DNA of 47,030 nt from Trichococcus flocculiformis (GTDB lineage: Bacteria; Bacillota; Bacilli; Lactobacillales; Aerococcaceae). Positions 34,472-42,664 of this stretch are shown here, in pieces. The notes under the pieces were generated by a model. The model did not search any database. It was not told the DNA's origin and worked only from the letters and a program-made list of their open reading frames with translations. How positions within the stretch are numbered: position 1 is the first letter of the stretch; the number at the start of each line of letters is the position of its first letter. Position numbers and translations under genes: made by a program. The stretch covers positions 1 to 47,030 of the forward strand of contig NZ_FOQC01000016.1 of NCBI RefSeq assembly GCF_900113645.1. The letters are read 5' to 3'.

Positions 34472-35629
34472 ATGCCAGCAATCAAACAATATTCAAAAAA
34501 AGACGGTTCCAAGGCCTACATGTATAGCCTATACGTCGGCACGGATCCGCTCACCGGAAAACCCAAAAGGACCACCCGGAGAGGTTTCAGCACAAAAAAA
34601 GAAGCCGCCCTTTCCCTCTCGCGTTTGCAGCTTGAGATAGAAAAGAACGGCTCCATAATTACCAGGCATGACACAACCTTATTTGAGGACGTGTATTTGT
34701 TGTGGTTAGATCAATACAAGGATAGCGTGAAGGAGAACACCTTCCGACAAACCAAATATGCTTTCCGTGATTATATTTTACCGCAACTAGGCGGGTACCG
34801 TATAGATAAAATAACGGTGCCCAGATGCCAAAAGGCCGTGAATACCTGGGCCGGCCAGATCGGCATGTTTAAGCTGATCAAAAATTATGCATCCACCATC
34901 TTCAAATATGCAATATCACTCGGGATCTGCAGCGATAACCCTATGGCCAAGATCCAAATTCCTGTAAAAAAGAAAATTGTAAGTAATGCAGCGGACAAGA
35001 AGATTGATTTCTATTCGCGGGAAGAGCTTGCTCACTTCCTGTATTGCGTGGAAAAGGAAGCGGAACTAAAGAAGCTCGCCTTCTTTCGGCTGCTTGCCTT
35101 TACCGGTGCCAGGAAGAGCGAAATTCTCGCCCTGAATTGGGAAGATGTGGACTTTTCATCCAAGCGGCTGAACATTTACAAAACGCTTGCTATCGGGGAA
35201 AAAGGGGTTATTGTGAATACTCCGAAAACCAAAACATCCAAGCGGATTATCAGTCTGGATGAGCGCACGCTCGATATCCTGAAGGCATGGCGCAAAGAAC
35301 AAAGAAAGGTCTACTTCGCTTTCGGCTTCAACACCAGCCATAAGACACAACCGGTATTCACCAATCAGTACAATCGGCATATCCGGCCAAGTTCCGTTAT
35401 TTACTGGATGCGGTCCATTGCCAAGAAGTACCAGGTGAGAGAAATCAAAATACATGAGTTCCGGCACACGCACTGCAGCTTATTGTTTGAATCCGGTGCA
35501 ACTGTCCTGGAAGTGAAGGAACGGCTCGGCCATGCCAATATCGAGATTACCATGAATATTTACGCGCACGTCACCAAAAAGCAAGAAGAGGAAACGGCTG
35601 ACCGGTTCGCTAAATTCATGAACATGTGA
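34472..35629 (+). CDS. int: Tyrosine recombinase, terminal integrase
   Basis: 385 residues: AP2-like N-terminal arm-binding domain with the pattern YSLYVGTDPLTGKPKR and TRRGFSTKKEA, core-binding domain (about 63-165), catalytic domain with TGARKSEI, HEFRHTHCS, LGHANIE and NIYAHV (Tyr nucleophile). It lies 140 bp from the right core site and has GGTAGTC repeats just downstream, so it is the likely enzyme for the rpsD site. AGAGGAT precedes the ATG. Confidence 0.93.
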   Translation: MPAIKQYSKKDGSKAYMYSLYVGTDPLTGKPKRTTRRGFSTKKEAALSLSRLQLEIEKNGSIITRHDTTLFEDVYLLWLDQYKDSVKENTFRQTKYAFRDYILPQLGGYRIDKITVPRCQKAVNTWAGQIGMFKLIKNYASTIFKYAISLGICSDNPMAKIQIPVKKKIVSNAADKKIDFYSREELAHFLYCVEKEAELKKLAFFRLLAFTGARKSEILALNWEDVDFSSKRLNIYKTLAIGEKGVIVNTPKTKTSKRIISLDERTLDILKAWRKEQRKVYFAFGFNTSHKTQPVFTNQYNRHIRPSSVIYWMRSIAKKYQVREIKIHEFRHTHCSLLFESGATVLEVKERLGHANIEITMNIYAHVTKKQEEETADRFAKFMNM

Positions 35630-35669
35630 AAAAGCCTATTTTTGAATGGATTTCATAGGATATAAATCA

Positions 35670-35697
35670 TTTGGTAGTCAAATTGGTAGTCAAAAAA
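35670..35697 (+). repeat. Integrase arm-type repeats, right end
   Basis: Two direct GGTAGTCAAA units, 12 bases apart, about 70 bases inside the right core and in the same orientation as the left pair at 22478-22503. Confidence 0.75.
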
Positions 35698-35768
35698 ATA
35701 TCCTGTGATCAGCACCGCATCCAAAAGGCTGTAGTAACAAGCATTACAAGCATTACCCTTCACCATTT

Positions 35769-35793
35769 GAATACAACAACAAATTAGGCTAAT
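35769..35793 (+). other. Right attachment site core
   Basis: Repeats the 3' end of rpsD including a stop-codon equivalent, differing from 22360-22384 at two positions. The sequence beyond it is the original rpsD downstream region. Confidence 0.9.
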
Positions 35794-35816
35794 CTCCCCG
35801 GAGAGCGGCATCAAGG

Positions 35817-35845
35817 AAACGGCAAAGCAATTTGCCGTTTTTTTT
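35817..35845 (+). terminator. Original rpsD terminator, displaced by the element
   Basis: Perfect 10-bp stem AAACGGCAAA / TTTGCCGTTT with GCAA loop and a T-run, 24 bases beyond the right core. Excision would return it to its place just behind rpsD. Confidence 0.92.
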
Positions 35846-35855
35846 GTACAGGAAA

Positions 35856-36289
35856 AGCGGAACGGGTTCGTTCAGCCCTTCTTTAAGGAAACACTGTGAC
35901 CTAATCGGTCAAGTACTCTGATGTCACAGTGCGACATCAGAGGGCCTCACTACGAGACCAGTTGGATGGCCTGATGACAGGACTAAGCGATTGAAATCGC
36001 AAGAGTCATGACAATTTAGGAAATCTGGCCTCGCAACGTTCCCTACAGTCACCTTGTACTGGGACTCTAAGGGATGAATCCCCAAGAGTTCCATGCAAAT
36101 GAGCATCGCAGAGCGCAATTGCTGAGAGACTTCCGAAACAAAGGAATCAACGTGACCGTACCGGTCAGTTGTATCATGTTTCTAAGCCATCAAAGATGGC
36201 AAGAACCATGACAAGTCGAACAGTATGTCTTGGCTCGCAGAGACAAGAGGTTCCTTATTCTTTTTTCCGAAGGGCTAACCCGTGAAGCT
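35856..36289 (+). repeat. Modular intergenic repeat, copy C (full length), candidate structured RNA
   Basis: 434 bp with no open frame of note. The ends pair (AACGGGTT..AGCCCT with AGGGCTAACCC). Perfect internal stems include CACTGTGAC/GTCACAGTG (35892 and 35923), CTCTGATGTC/GACATCAGAG (35916 and 35933, sharing bases with the former), GCGAT-TGAA-ATCGC (35987), GGGA-TGAA-TCCC (36071) inside GGGACTCT/AGAGTTCC, TGACCG-TAC-CGGTCA and GCCATC-AAA-GATGGC. Two of these hairpins share the frame ACTAA-[UGAA hairpin]-AAGAGT. No promoter is evident in the 10 bases between the rpsD terminator and the repeat. Modular variation recalls pneumococcal BOX elements. Confidence 0.8.
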
Positions 36290-36326
36290 AGCCAACGTTT
36301 TGGATGCTCAAAATATTTTTCAAGCC

Positions 36327-36370
36327 AAAAAGGACTGAACAGCAATCAATCTCGCTGTTCAGTCCTTTTT
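36327..36370 (-). terminator. Terminator of the DUF1054 gene (bidirectional)
   Basis: Perfect 17-bp stem (AAAAAGGACTGAACAGC and its complement) with a 10-base loop, 22 bases after the gene's stop. Confidence 0.93.
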
Positions 36371-36391
36371 AGTTTGTATTGGGTTACACGT

Positions 36392-37018
36392 TTAGCGGTA
36401 GTGTTCCATGCAGGCCTGGTAGATCGGCAGCAGTTCACGGAAAGTATCCTCCAACACTGCCAGCGTACCTGCTTCCGTCGCTAAGCGCGGATCGGTTGGC
36501 GCCAACTTGCGGCCGATCAACAGCTCAGCTTTCTTCACATCCCGCAACCGGATCAGGATAGACTCCCAATTGACTGCCTCAATCGGAAGCACATCCGGCA
36601 CGGTATGATCGACCGAAACGACGTAATCATGCGGCAATCTTTCCAGTTCCGGAATCCGTTCCAATAAAGCGGCCGCCATTTCTTTCTCTTTGACGGGTTG
36701 GTCGATCAGACAAAGGTAGAAGCTGACCCCTTCCTTCGCAATACCGATCTGGAAGTGCGGATATTTCTTGTAGCCCCTCGCATCCCCACCGATGGCGCAC
36801 CAGGTATTCTCGGGCGCATGTTTTGTGCGGCGCAGATGCTTGGCGACATGTACAGGCACCGACTCGGGACCCGCTTCCGAAACGATGAGGTGGGCACCCG
36901 CTTCCGCAAAATGCCTGAACTTGGGCTGGATCCGGTCGCGGATGCCTGCCATCCTTTCATCGAGTCCCTGAATATCAAAAACGTTGAAGTCTGCCTTATC
37001 GAAATGATAACCTGCCAA
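36392..37018 (-). CDS. DUF1054 (YktB-like) protein
   Basis: 208 residues of the DUF1054/UPF0637 family, recognisable from FNVFDIQGLDERM, RIQPKFRHF and HFQIGIAKEGVSFYLCLI. Function unknown in the family. The frame starts with two ATGs at 37051, but a TATAAT box covers exactly those codons, so transcription starts after them. The TTG at 37018, with AGAGGTG upstream and product MAGYHFDKADFNVF, is the likely start and matches the family N-terminus. Confidence 0.85.
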   Translation of the reverse strand: MAGYHFDKADFNVFDIQGLDERMAGIRDRIQPKFRHFAEAGAHLIVSEAGPESVPVHVAKHLRRTKHAPENTWCAIGGDARGYKKYPHFQIGIAKEGVSFYLCLIDQPVKEKEMAAALLERIPELERLPHDYVVSVDHTVPDVLPIEAVNWESILIRLRDVKKAELLIGRKLAPTDPRLATEAGTLAVLEDTFRELLPIYQACMEHYR

Positions 37019-37049
37019 ATTGTGCACCTCTTTCTGATTTGCTTCCATC

Positions 37050-37079
37050 ATTATAGAGAAAAAATCAGAAGCTGGACAA
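37050..37079 (-). promoter_or_regulatory. Promoter of the DUF1054 gene
   Basis: Minus strand TTGTCC (37074-37079), 18 bases, TATAAT (37050-37055). It lies between the upstream binding-protein stop and the TTG start and determines the start choice. Confidence 0.7.
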
Positions 37080-37087
37080 TTTTTTGC

Positions 37088-38056
37088 TTACTGGTAGCCC
37101 ACTGCGATCTCTTCGATCATCAAATGGATTGATTCTATCCCACCACCTGAAAGATACCACAAGTCGGAAGACAGGTTGATAATTTTATTGTTTTTGTAAG
37201 CATCCGTTTGATAAACGAAATCATTCTCCAACAACGCCGCATTTTCATCAGAGGCTGTCCCAAGAGCTGCCGTACGGTCGATGACAAACAAAATCTGCGG
37301 ATTGATTTCCAACAACCCTTCGTACCCGACGGACTGCCCATGTGTGGAATCCTCAATCGCTGCATCGACAGGAGTGAAGCCCAGTGTCTCATAGATGAAG
37401 CCGAAACGCGAGCCTGTGCTGAAAGCGGACATGCTGCCGTCATTCAGGAGTAACGTCAATGTTTTCTCGCTGATTCCTGCTGTCTTCGCTTTGACGGACT
37501 CAATCTCCTCATTCAAAGTTACAATGGCTTCTTCAGCGGCTTCCTCTTCGTCAAAGATGACTCCTAAAGTTGTGATGTTTTTTTGCACAGATCCCCAATA
37601 GTCCGTGTAATCGACGCTGAGCACGACTACAGGGGCGATTTCCTCCAACTGTTCCGCGAAGTCCAACAAGCGGTTGGAAATGATGATGAGCTCCGGCGCC
37701 AAATTCGCCAATGCTTCCACATTCGGTTCCTTAAGTGTCCCTACATTCTCGAATTGATCTGCCTTATCCGCCAAATAAGCCGGCATGTTGCCTGTCGCAG
37801 TTCCTGTGACTGCATCTTGCTTGCCCAAGGCGATCAATGTGTCCAAATGGCCAAAATCCAAAACAGCTACATTTTCAGGATCTTTCGGTACTTCTACGGA
37901 GCCACGCGCATCCTCGATGGTCACTGTCGTTTCAGTTTCCGCATTCGAAGTCACTGTTGTTGAGTCTGCCGCATCGGCAGCCCCTTCTCGGGCGCCGCAA
38001 GCCGCCAAGGTAAAGATTGAAGCCAAACTGATGATTGTCTTTTGCCATTTTTTCAT
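37088..38056 (-). CDS. Siderophore-iron ABC transporter, substrate-binding lipoprotein (YclQ/FatB-like)
   Basis: 322 residues. Signal peptide MKKWQKTIISLASIFTLAAC with lipobox LAAC, a low-complexity linker, then a class III periplasmic-binding fold with ENVAVLDFGHLDTLIALG (about 64-81) and NVEALANLAPELIII (about 115-129). It most resembles binding proteins for catecholate siderophores (petrobactin/enterobactin type); the ligand is not certain. Last gene of the Fur-controlled operon. Confidence 0.9.
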   Translation of the reverse strand: MKKWQKTIISLASIFTLAACGAREGAADAADSTTVTSNAETETTVTIEDARGSVEVPKDPENVAVLDFGHLDTLIALGKQDAVTGTATGNMPAYLADKADQFENVGTLKEPNVEALANLAPELIIISNRLLDFAEQLEEIAPVVVLSVDYTDYWGSVQKNITTLGVIFDEEEAAEEAIVTLNEEIESVKAKTAGISEKTLTLLLNDGSMSAFSTGSRFGFIYETLGFTPVDAAIEDSTHGQSVGYEGLLEINPQILFVIDRTAALGTASDENAALLENDFVYQTDAYKNNKIINLSSDLWYLSGGGIESIHLMIEEIAVGYQ

Positions 38057-38074
38057 TTTCCATTCTCCTCTATG

Positions 38075-38836
38075 TTAAATTGCTTGATACGTGCAATGTT
38101 TTTTTCCATCTGCAGTCGTGATGACTTCCAATGGCACTTCATATAATTCCTGCAGAACTTGAGTCCGGATCACTTCCTCGACCGTGCCGCTCCGGAAGAC
38201 TTTCCCATTTTTCATGGCGATGATGTTGTCCGAAAAAACGGAGGCGAAATTGACGTCGTGGATGACGACCAGAATGGTTTTACCCAATTCATCCGCCAAA
38301 TTCCGGATGGTCTGCATCGTCACAATGCTCTGCTTCAAATCGAGATTGTTCAGCGGTTCATCCAATAAGATATACTCGGTATCCTGCACCAAGATCATCG
38401 CGATGGCCGCCCGCTGGAGTTGCCCCCCAGACAACGTATCCAAATAGCGGTTGGAGAATTCCACCAGGTTCAGATAACCCAAAACCTTGTCGATTATAGC
38501 ATGATCTTCTTCATTCAGCCTGCCCTTCGTATAGGGGAACCTGCCGAACGAGACTAGTTCACGGACCGTCATACGCACTTGATAAGCATTCTGTTGTTTC
38601 AGGATCGAAAGCTCCCTCGCCAGTTCATCGGATTGCCAGGCCTCAATTTCTTTCCCGTGTATCGTCAATATGCCTTCGTCCTTTGTCAACAGACGGCTGA
38701 TGACTGAAAGGAGCGTACTTTTGCCTGCCCCGTTTGGACCGATGAAAGCCGTTATTTTACCTCTCTCGATAGCCAAAGAGATATCATCCAATACTTTTTC
38801 ATTCTCATAGGCTTTGCTAACATGACTGATTTTCAT
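38075..38836 (-). CDS. Siderophore-iron ABC transporter, ATP-binding subunit
   Basis: 253 residues: Walker A GPNGAGKST (about 35-43), signature LSGGQLQR, Walker B YILLDEPLNNLD, switch His in VVIHD. Start overlaps the stop of the second permease gene. Confidence 0.93.
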   Translation of the reverse strand: MKISHVSKAYENEKVLDDISLAIERGKITAFIGPNGAGKSTLLSVISRLLTKDEGILTIHGKEIEAWQSDELARELSILKQQNAYQVRMTVRELVSFGRFPYTKGRLNEEDHAIIDKVLGYLNLVEFSNRYLDTLSGGQLQRAAIAMILVQDTEYILLDEPLNNLDLKQSIVTMQTIRNLADELGKTILVVIHDVNFASVFSDNIIAMKNGKVFRSGTVEEVIRTQVLQELYEVPLEVITTADGKKHCTYQAI

Positions 38837-39795
38837 AACTTACTCCTTTCCTTCCATAATAACCAAAAGAAATAGATTCCCACGAACAGTTCGACCAGAA
38901 TGCTTAAATTCGTCTGCAACTTGAAAACTTCTTCTGCCAGAAATTGTCCGGCCACGACCATCACAAAACTGAGTAGACTCGCACCAGGCAGCAGATAGTT
39001 CAGGCAATACGTCCTGAACAGACGATAAGCGATATTCGCCGCCACAAAACCGAGAAACATCATCGGCCCGACGAGCGCTGCAGAGACAGTCATCAACAGG
39101 ATGACATGCATGAAGGTGAGCTTGGTCTCCTTTTCGACGGAGATCCCTAAATTTTTGGCCGTTTGTGTACCCAGTCCCATAACTTCCAACACCTTCCGCT
39201 TGCGCCACAGACTGATGATCGAAAACATGGCGATCGGAACAGCCAAAACAAGTACAGAATCATTGATGTTCTGAAAACTGGCATACAGCTTCGTCTGCAG
39301 TTTGTCGTACTCATTCGGATCCATCAGCACCTGCATGAAGGAACTGATACTGTTGAAAAAAGTCCCCATGACAAGCCCGATCATCAAAATGATTTGCATA
39401 TCGTAATTTTTACGGTTCCACGAAAGCCGGTACAGCAAGAAATAACTGCCCAACATCAAGAATACCAGGAAAACGAACTGCCATTCCGCATTCAATTGGC
39501 TGCCCAGCAACGAGAAGCTGAAGAACATCAACACTGTCTGCAGAAGGCGGTAGAAGGATTCGACCCCTAGAATGCTAGGGGTCAAAAAGTTACTGTGCAC
39601 AATCGTCTGAAAGCTGACTGTCGCAAAAGCAGTGCTGATACTGATGACCGCAAATGTCAAAAGTTTCGCGCTCCGCAACTTCATAATGAACAAATTACCG
39701 ATACCCTGGTTCCAAAAAAAATAAACCAAAGCCACAGCCACTGCCATCACCGCCAGCCGCTTCATAATGATGCGATTTTTCAACACGTTTTTCAT
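38833..39795 (-). CDS. Siderophore-iron ABC transporter, permease 2
   Basis: 320-residue FecCD-family permease with about nine or ten membrane helices; GLGTQTAKNLGISVE is the cytoplasmic coupling loop. The frame is open 39 codons upstream, but that part overlaps permease 1 and GGAGG is placed for the ATG at 39795, which overlaps the previous stop (ATGA). Confidence 0.92.
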   Translation of the reverse strand: MKNVLKNRIIMKRLAVMAVAVALVYFFWNQGIGNLFIMKLRSAKLLTFAVISISTAFATVSFQTIVHSNFLTPSILGVESFYRLLQTVLMFFSFSLLGSQLNAEWQFVFLVFLMLGSYFLLYRLSWNRKNYDMQIILMIGLVMGTFFNSISSFMQVLMDPNEYDKLQTKLYASFQNINDSVLVLAVPIAMFSIISLWRKRKVLEVMGLGTQTAKNLGISVEKETKLTFMHVILLMTVSAALVGPMMFLGFVAANIAYRLFRTYCLNYLLPGASLLSFVMVVAGQFLAEEVFKLQTNLSILVELFVGIYFFWLLWKERSKL

Positions 39796-40745
39796 GCAGT
39801 CCGCCCTCCTTTCAGCAACAGCCACAAGAACAGGCCACCGCCGAAAACACCCAGTACCGTTTCTACCGGTATTTCGTATGGAGGGATAACCGCGCGCGAA
39901 AAGATATCGCACAGCAACAGGAAAACCGCTCCAAAAAGCGCAACCTTGCCGTGGGTATTGCGGATGTTGTCGCCGAAGCGCAATGATACAAGATTCGGGA
40001 TGATGACTCCCAAAAACGGCAGATTTCCGACCGTACTCAAGATGACAGCAACCGTCAAGGATACGAATAGTGTCCCGATGAACAGGACCGCTTCAAAAGG
40101 CAAACCAAGATTTTTGGCCGCGTCTTTCCCAAAACGCGCAATCGTAAAATGGTCGGCAAAAAAATAAAGTGCCAAAAATAACAGGAAAATGAGATACATC
40201 CCCTCGTATTGTCCTTTGATGACCAATGAGAAATCTCCTTGCATCCAGGCCGAAAGATTTTGCGTGACGTTGAAGCGGAAGGCAAAAAAATTGGCGACCC
40301 CTCCCAAAATATTTCCGTACATCAACCCTAATAAAGGGATTGTCATCTGGCTCTTGAAAGGTAAGCGATTCACCACCACCAAAAAAAGGAAGGTTCCCGC
40401 TGCCGCAAAGAAGAAAGAGAGGGCCATCTTTCCCACAACCGATAAACCCGGAAAGAGAATCATGCCGCAGAGCATCCCAACTCTCGCTGCATCCACCGTT
40501 CCGACTGTATCAGGGGCAGCAAAACGGTTCTGTGTCAAGGATTGCATGATCAACCCGGATAAAGACAATCCCGCACCTGCCAAGAGAACCGTAACCGTCC
40601 TCGGCAGCCTTGACGACAATAGGATCAGACGATCCGTGTTACTCCCGACCAGAAACTGTTCAACCGAAAACGCAGCCGTTCCCACACTCAGGGAAAGCAC
40701 GATTACTCCCGCCAATGCGAGAGTAAGCAGTAATTTCTTCAACAT
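39792..40745 (-). CDS. Siderophore-iron ABC transporter, permease 1
   Basis: 317-residue FecCD-family permease: N-terminal helix MLKKLLLTLALAGVIVLSLS, the RLPRTVTVLLAGAGLSLSGLIMQ block typical of BtuC/FecD proteins, and a coupling loop FGKDAAKNLGLPFE. First gene of the operon, under a Fur box. A strong AAGGAG also serves an upstream TTG, giving up to eight more residues; the ATG at 40745 gives the usual N-terminus. Confidence 0.92.
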   Translation of the reverse strand: MLKKLLLTLALAGVIVLSLSVGTAAFSVEQFLVGSNTDRLILLSSRLPRTVTVLLAGAGLSLSGLIMQSLTQNRFAAPDTVGTVDAARVGMLCGMILFPGLSVVGKMALSFFFAAAGTFLFLVVVNRLPFKSQMTIPLLGLMYGNILGGVANFFAFRFNVTQNLSAWMQGDFSLVIKGQYEGMYLIFLLFLALYFFADHFTIARFGKDAAKNLGLPFEAVLFIGTLFVSLTVAVILSTVGNLPFLGVIIPNLVSLRFGDNIRNTHGKVALFGAVFLLLCDIFSRAVIPPYEIPVETVLGVFGGGLFLWLLLKGGRTA

Positions 40746-40776
40746 CTCTTCACCATCTTCCAAAAACAACTCCTTA

Positions 40777-40812
40777 ATGAGAACGATTCTAATTGAGAAT
40801 CATTCTCAATTA
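40777..40812. promoter_or_regulatory. Fur box
   Basis: Overlapping inverted repeats built on TGAGAATGATTCTCA with a second half TAGAATCGTTCTCA, close to the Fur consensus. It lies between the promoter and the first permease gene, so iron-loaded Fur would block transcription of the siderophore operon. Confidence 0.88.
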
Positions 40813-40826
40813 ATGGTATAGATGTT

Positions 40827-40855
40827 ATTCTAATGGATGAGGAAATAAAACACAA
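40827..40855 (-). promoter_or_regulatory. Promoter of the siderophore operon
   Basis: Minus strand TTGTGT (40850-40855), 17 bases, TAGAAT (40827-40832); its start point would fall at the edge of the Fur box. Confidence 0.65.
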
Positions 40856-40932
40856 TACCAAATATGAGATTTTCATGAAAAAAAGTAAGTTATTTTAAGG
40901 AAAGCGTCACCAATATCCAGAAAAATTGTAAA

Positions 40933-40984
40933 GACCGAAAAAGTAAGGGCGCGTCATCAATGACTGGCTTTTACTTTTTCGGTC
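40933..40984 (-). terminator. Terminator of the HerA-like gene
   Basis: Perfect 14-bp stem GACCGAAAAAGTAA / TTACTTTTTCGGTC, 5 bases after the gene's stop; T-rich within the stem and weak after it. Confidence 0.75.
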
Positions 40985-40989
40985 TGTCT

Positions 40990-42504
40990 TCATTTTTTCA
41001 AGATGCCCAAAATGCCACGCGAAATGACGCGCCCGACTTCCCTGCCTACTTGGGACATCAAATTTTTTGTGAATCTGTCCATCGTGGAATCGCGGGAACT
41101 GCTCGTTCGTTTTTGTCGGGTTTGTTCTTTTTGTTTTTGGTGCTCTATTTCGAGTTGCTTCAACTGTTCGGCTTTTTCCCTGTCTCTCGCGGCAAGCTCT
41201 TCATTTTCCTCCAACTCAATCGCCTTGATTTCCGACAATCGTTGCAGTTGTTCGTAGGAGGATTCCCTGTCGATTGCCTCGCTGTATTTATAATACAGCA
41301 AGGAACGGTTGATTTTTTCTTCCTTTACGAGCGGATCCAGGATGCCCATTTTGCTCTCCGGAGGATAAATCATGACCTGCTGAACATAGCCGGGAATTCC
41401 TTCCGGATCAAGAAAGGAGACCAGCGCTTCACCGACTTTCAGTTCCGTCAATTTCTTTTCCAATTCCTCTCCTTCCTGTTGGCGGAAAGTTTCGGCAACA
41501 GCTTTGACGGTCTTTTGTTCCTTCGGCGTAAAGGCTCGCAAAGCATGCTGAATTTTGTTGCCCAATTGGCTCAAAATGGCATTCGGCAGGTCGGTGGGAT
41601 TTTGCGTCACGAAATAAACACCGACTCCCTTGGAACGGATCAGCCGGACTATGAGTTCGATTTTTTCTTCCAACACATCCGGAACATCCTGGAAAAGGAC
41701 ATGCGCTTCATCAAAAAAGAAGACAATCTTTGGTTTTTCAAGGTCACCGACTTCCGGCAATTGCTCATACAGCTCCGAAAGAAACCATAGCAGGAAAGTC
41801 GAGTAGAGTTTAGGAGACATGAACAGGCGGTTCGCCATGAGAATGTTCACATAGCCGCGCCCAGCTGCATCTGTTTTCAATAAATCCTGGATATCGAACA
41901 TCGGCTCCCCGAAGAAAAGGTCGCCTCCCTGTTCCTCAATAACTAATAGACCTCTTAAGATCGCACCGATCGATTGCTTGGAAATATTCCCGTATTCACG
42001 ACGCAATTCTGTGGCGTTGTCTCCGACAAAATTCAACATCGCCCGCAAATCTTTGATGTCGATGAGCAAGAGTTGTTTTTCATCGGCTACTTTGAACGCA
42101 ATGTTCAGGATACCTTCTTGTGTTTCATTGAGTCCCAGCAGACGCGACAACAAAATCGGCCCCATATCGGAAATGGTTGTCCGCACCGGTACACCGTTCG
42201 CTCCGAATATATCCAAGAGTTCAACAGGATATGCGCGCGGCTCAAAATCCTCCGGTTGCAGTTTCGCTGCTCGCTCTAGTATCTTTTCGCTCAACTCACC
42301 CGGTTCCGCAATGCTCGCCAGGTCCCCTTTGACGTCCGCGAGGAATACCGGAATACCAGCTTTGCTCAATTTTTCCGCTATCACTTTCAAAGTCACCGTC
42401 TTCCCTGTTCCGGTCGCTCCGGCTATCAAGCCGTGTCGATTCAACTTATCCAAATGGATGATGGCCGGTTTTTCCCCTTGTCCGATAACCAGTTCTTGGC
42501 GCAT
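40990..42504 (-). CDS. HerA-like ATPase, DUF853 (YjgR-like)
   Basis: 504 residues of the HerA/FtsK-type ATPase superfamily: Walker A GATGTGKTV (about 30-38), Walker B KIVFFFDEAHVLF (about 244-256), motif FVTQNPTDLP, then a C-terminal coiled coil (about 415-470) and a basic tail. The cellular function of this family is not established. The longer frame is rejected because TAAGGAGG is placed for the ATG at 42504. It stands alone, without NurA or the partners of HerA-type defence systems. Confidence 0.88.
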   Translation of the reverse strand: MRQELVIGQGEKPAIIHLDKLNRHGLIAGATGTGKTVTLKVIAEKLSKAGIPVFLADVKGDLASIAEPGELSEKILERAAKLQPEDFEPRAYPVELLDIFGANGVPVRTTISDMGPILLSRLLGLNETQEGILNIAFKVADEKQLLLIDIKDLRAMLNFVGDNATELRREYGNISKQSIGAILRGLLVIEEQGGDLFFGEPMFDIQDLLKTDAAGRGYVNILMANRLFMSPKLYSTFLLWFLSELYEQLPEVGDLEKPKIVFFFDEAHVLFQDVPDVLEEKIELIVRLIRSKGVGVYFVTQNPTDLPNAILSQLGNKIQHALRAFTPKEQKTVKAVAETFRQQEGEELEKKLTELKVGEALVSFLDPEGIPGYVQQVMIYPPESKMGILDPLVKEEKINRSLLYYKYSEAIDRESSYEQLQRLSEIKAIELEENEELAARDREKAEQLKQLEIEHQKQKEQTRQKRTSSSRDSTMDRFTKNLMSQVGREVGRVISRGILGILKK

Positions 42505-42621
42505 CCAAAATCCCTCCTTAGCCTGACATTTCATCCTTATTGTACAGTATTTTGAAAAACCCTTACAACAGTAAGCCCTTCCTTTTCTGAAGTAACAGCG
42601 CTCCAAAATTCTGCAGAAAGC

Positions 42622-42654
42622 AAAAACCACTCAGCCATTATCGGATGAGCGGTT
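42622..42654 (-). terminator. Terminator after mtnN
   Basis: Stem AACCGCTCA / TGAGTGGTT (one G-T pair) followed on the minus strand by TTTTTG, 11 bases after the mtnN stop. Confidence 0.8.
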
Positions 42655-42664
42655 CAATTTCGGA

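Larger units (their letters stand above)
22360..35793. mobile_element. PICI-like integrative element in the 3' end of rpsD
   Basis: Bounded by 25-bp direct repeats matching at 23 of 25 positions. Rightward repressor (33780) and integrase (34472) are divergent from a leftward operon of regulator, excisionase-like gene, DnaD-like and DnaC-like replication genes, small proteins and cargo. This is the plan of Gram-positive phage-inducible chromosomal islands, and the 13.4 kb size fits. I see no terminase, portal, tail or lysis genes, so it is not a complete prophage. It does carry one major capsid gene, a second recombinase, and much noncoding hairpin-rich DNA. Satellite identity is inference; the integrated, rpsD-specific element itself is well supported. 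Confidence 0.88.

Noticed and set aside
22360-35793. Complete temperate prophage
   Set aside because: Only one capsid gene is recognised; no terminase, portal, tail, holin or endolysin genes are seen in 13.4 kb.
35924-36118. 64-codon frame inside the long repeat
   Set aside because: The region is explained by paired stems, and the frame is not kept in the minimal copy.
40960-41790. Rightward frame of 276 codons opposite the HerA-like gene
   Set aside because: Antisense to a conserved ATPase, rich in Phe and Gln as expected from the complement of a Lys/Glu-rich coiled coil.
40990-42504. HerA-type anti-phage defence operon
   Set aside because: The gene is a solitary DUF853 ATPase with its own terminator between housekeeping genes; no Sir2, NurA or nuclease partner lies beside it.
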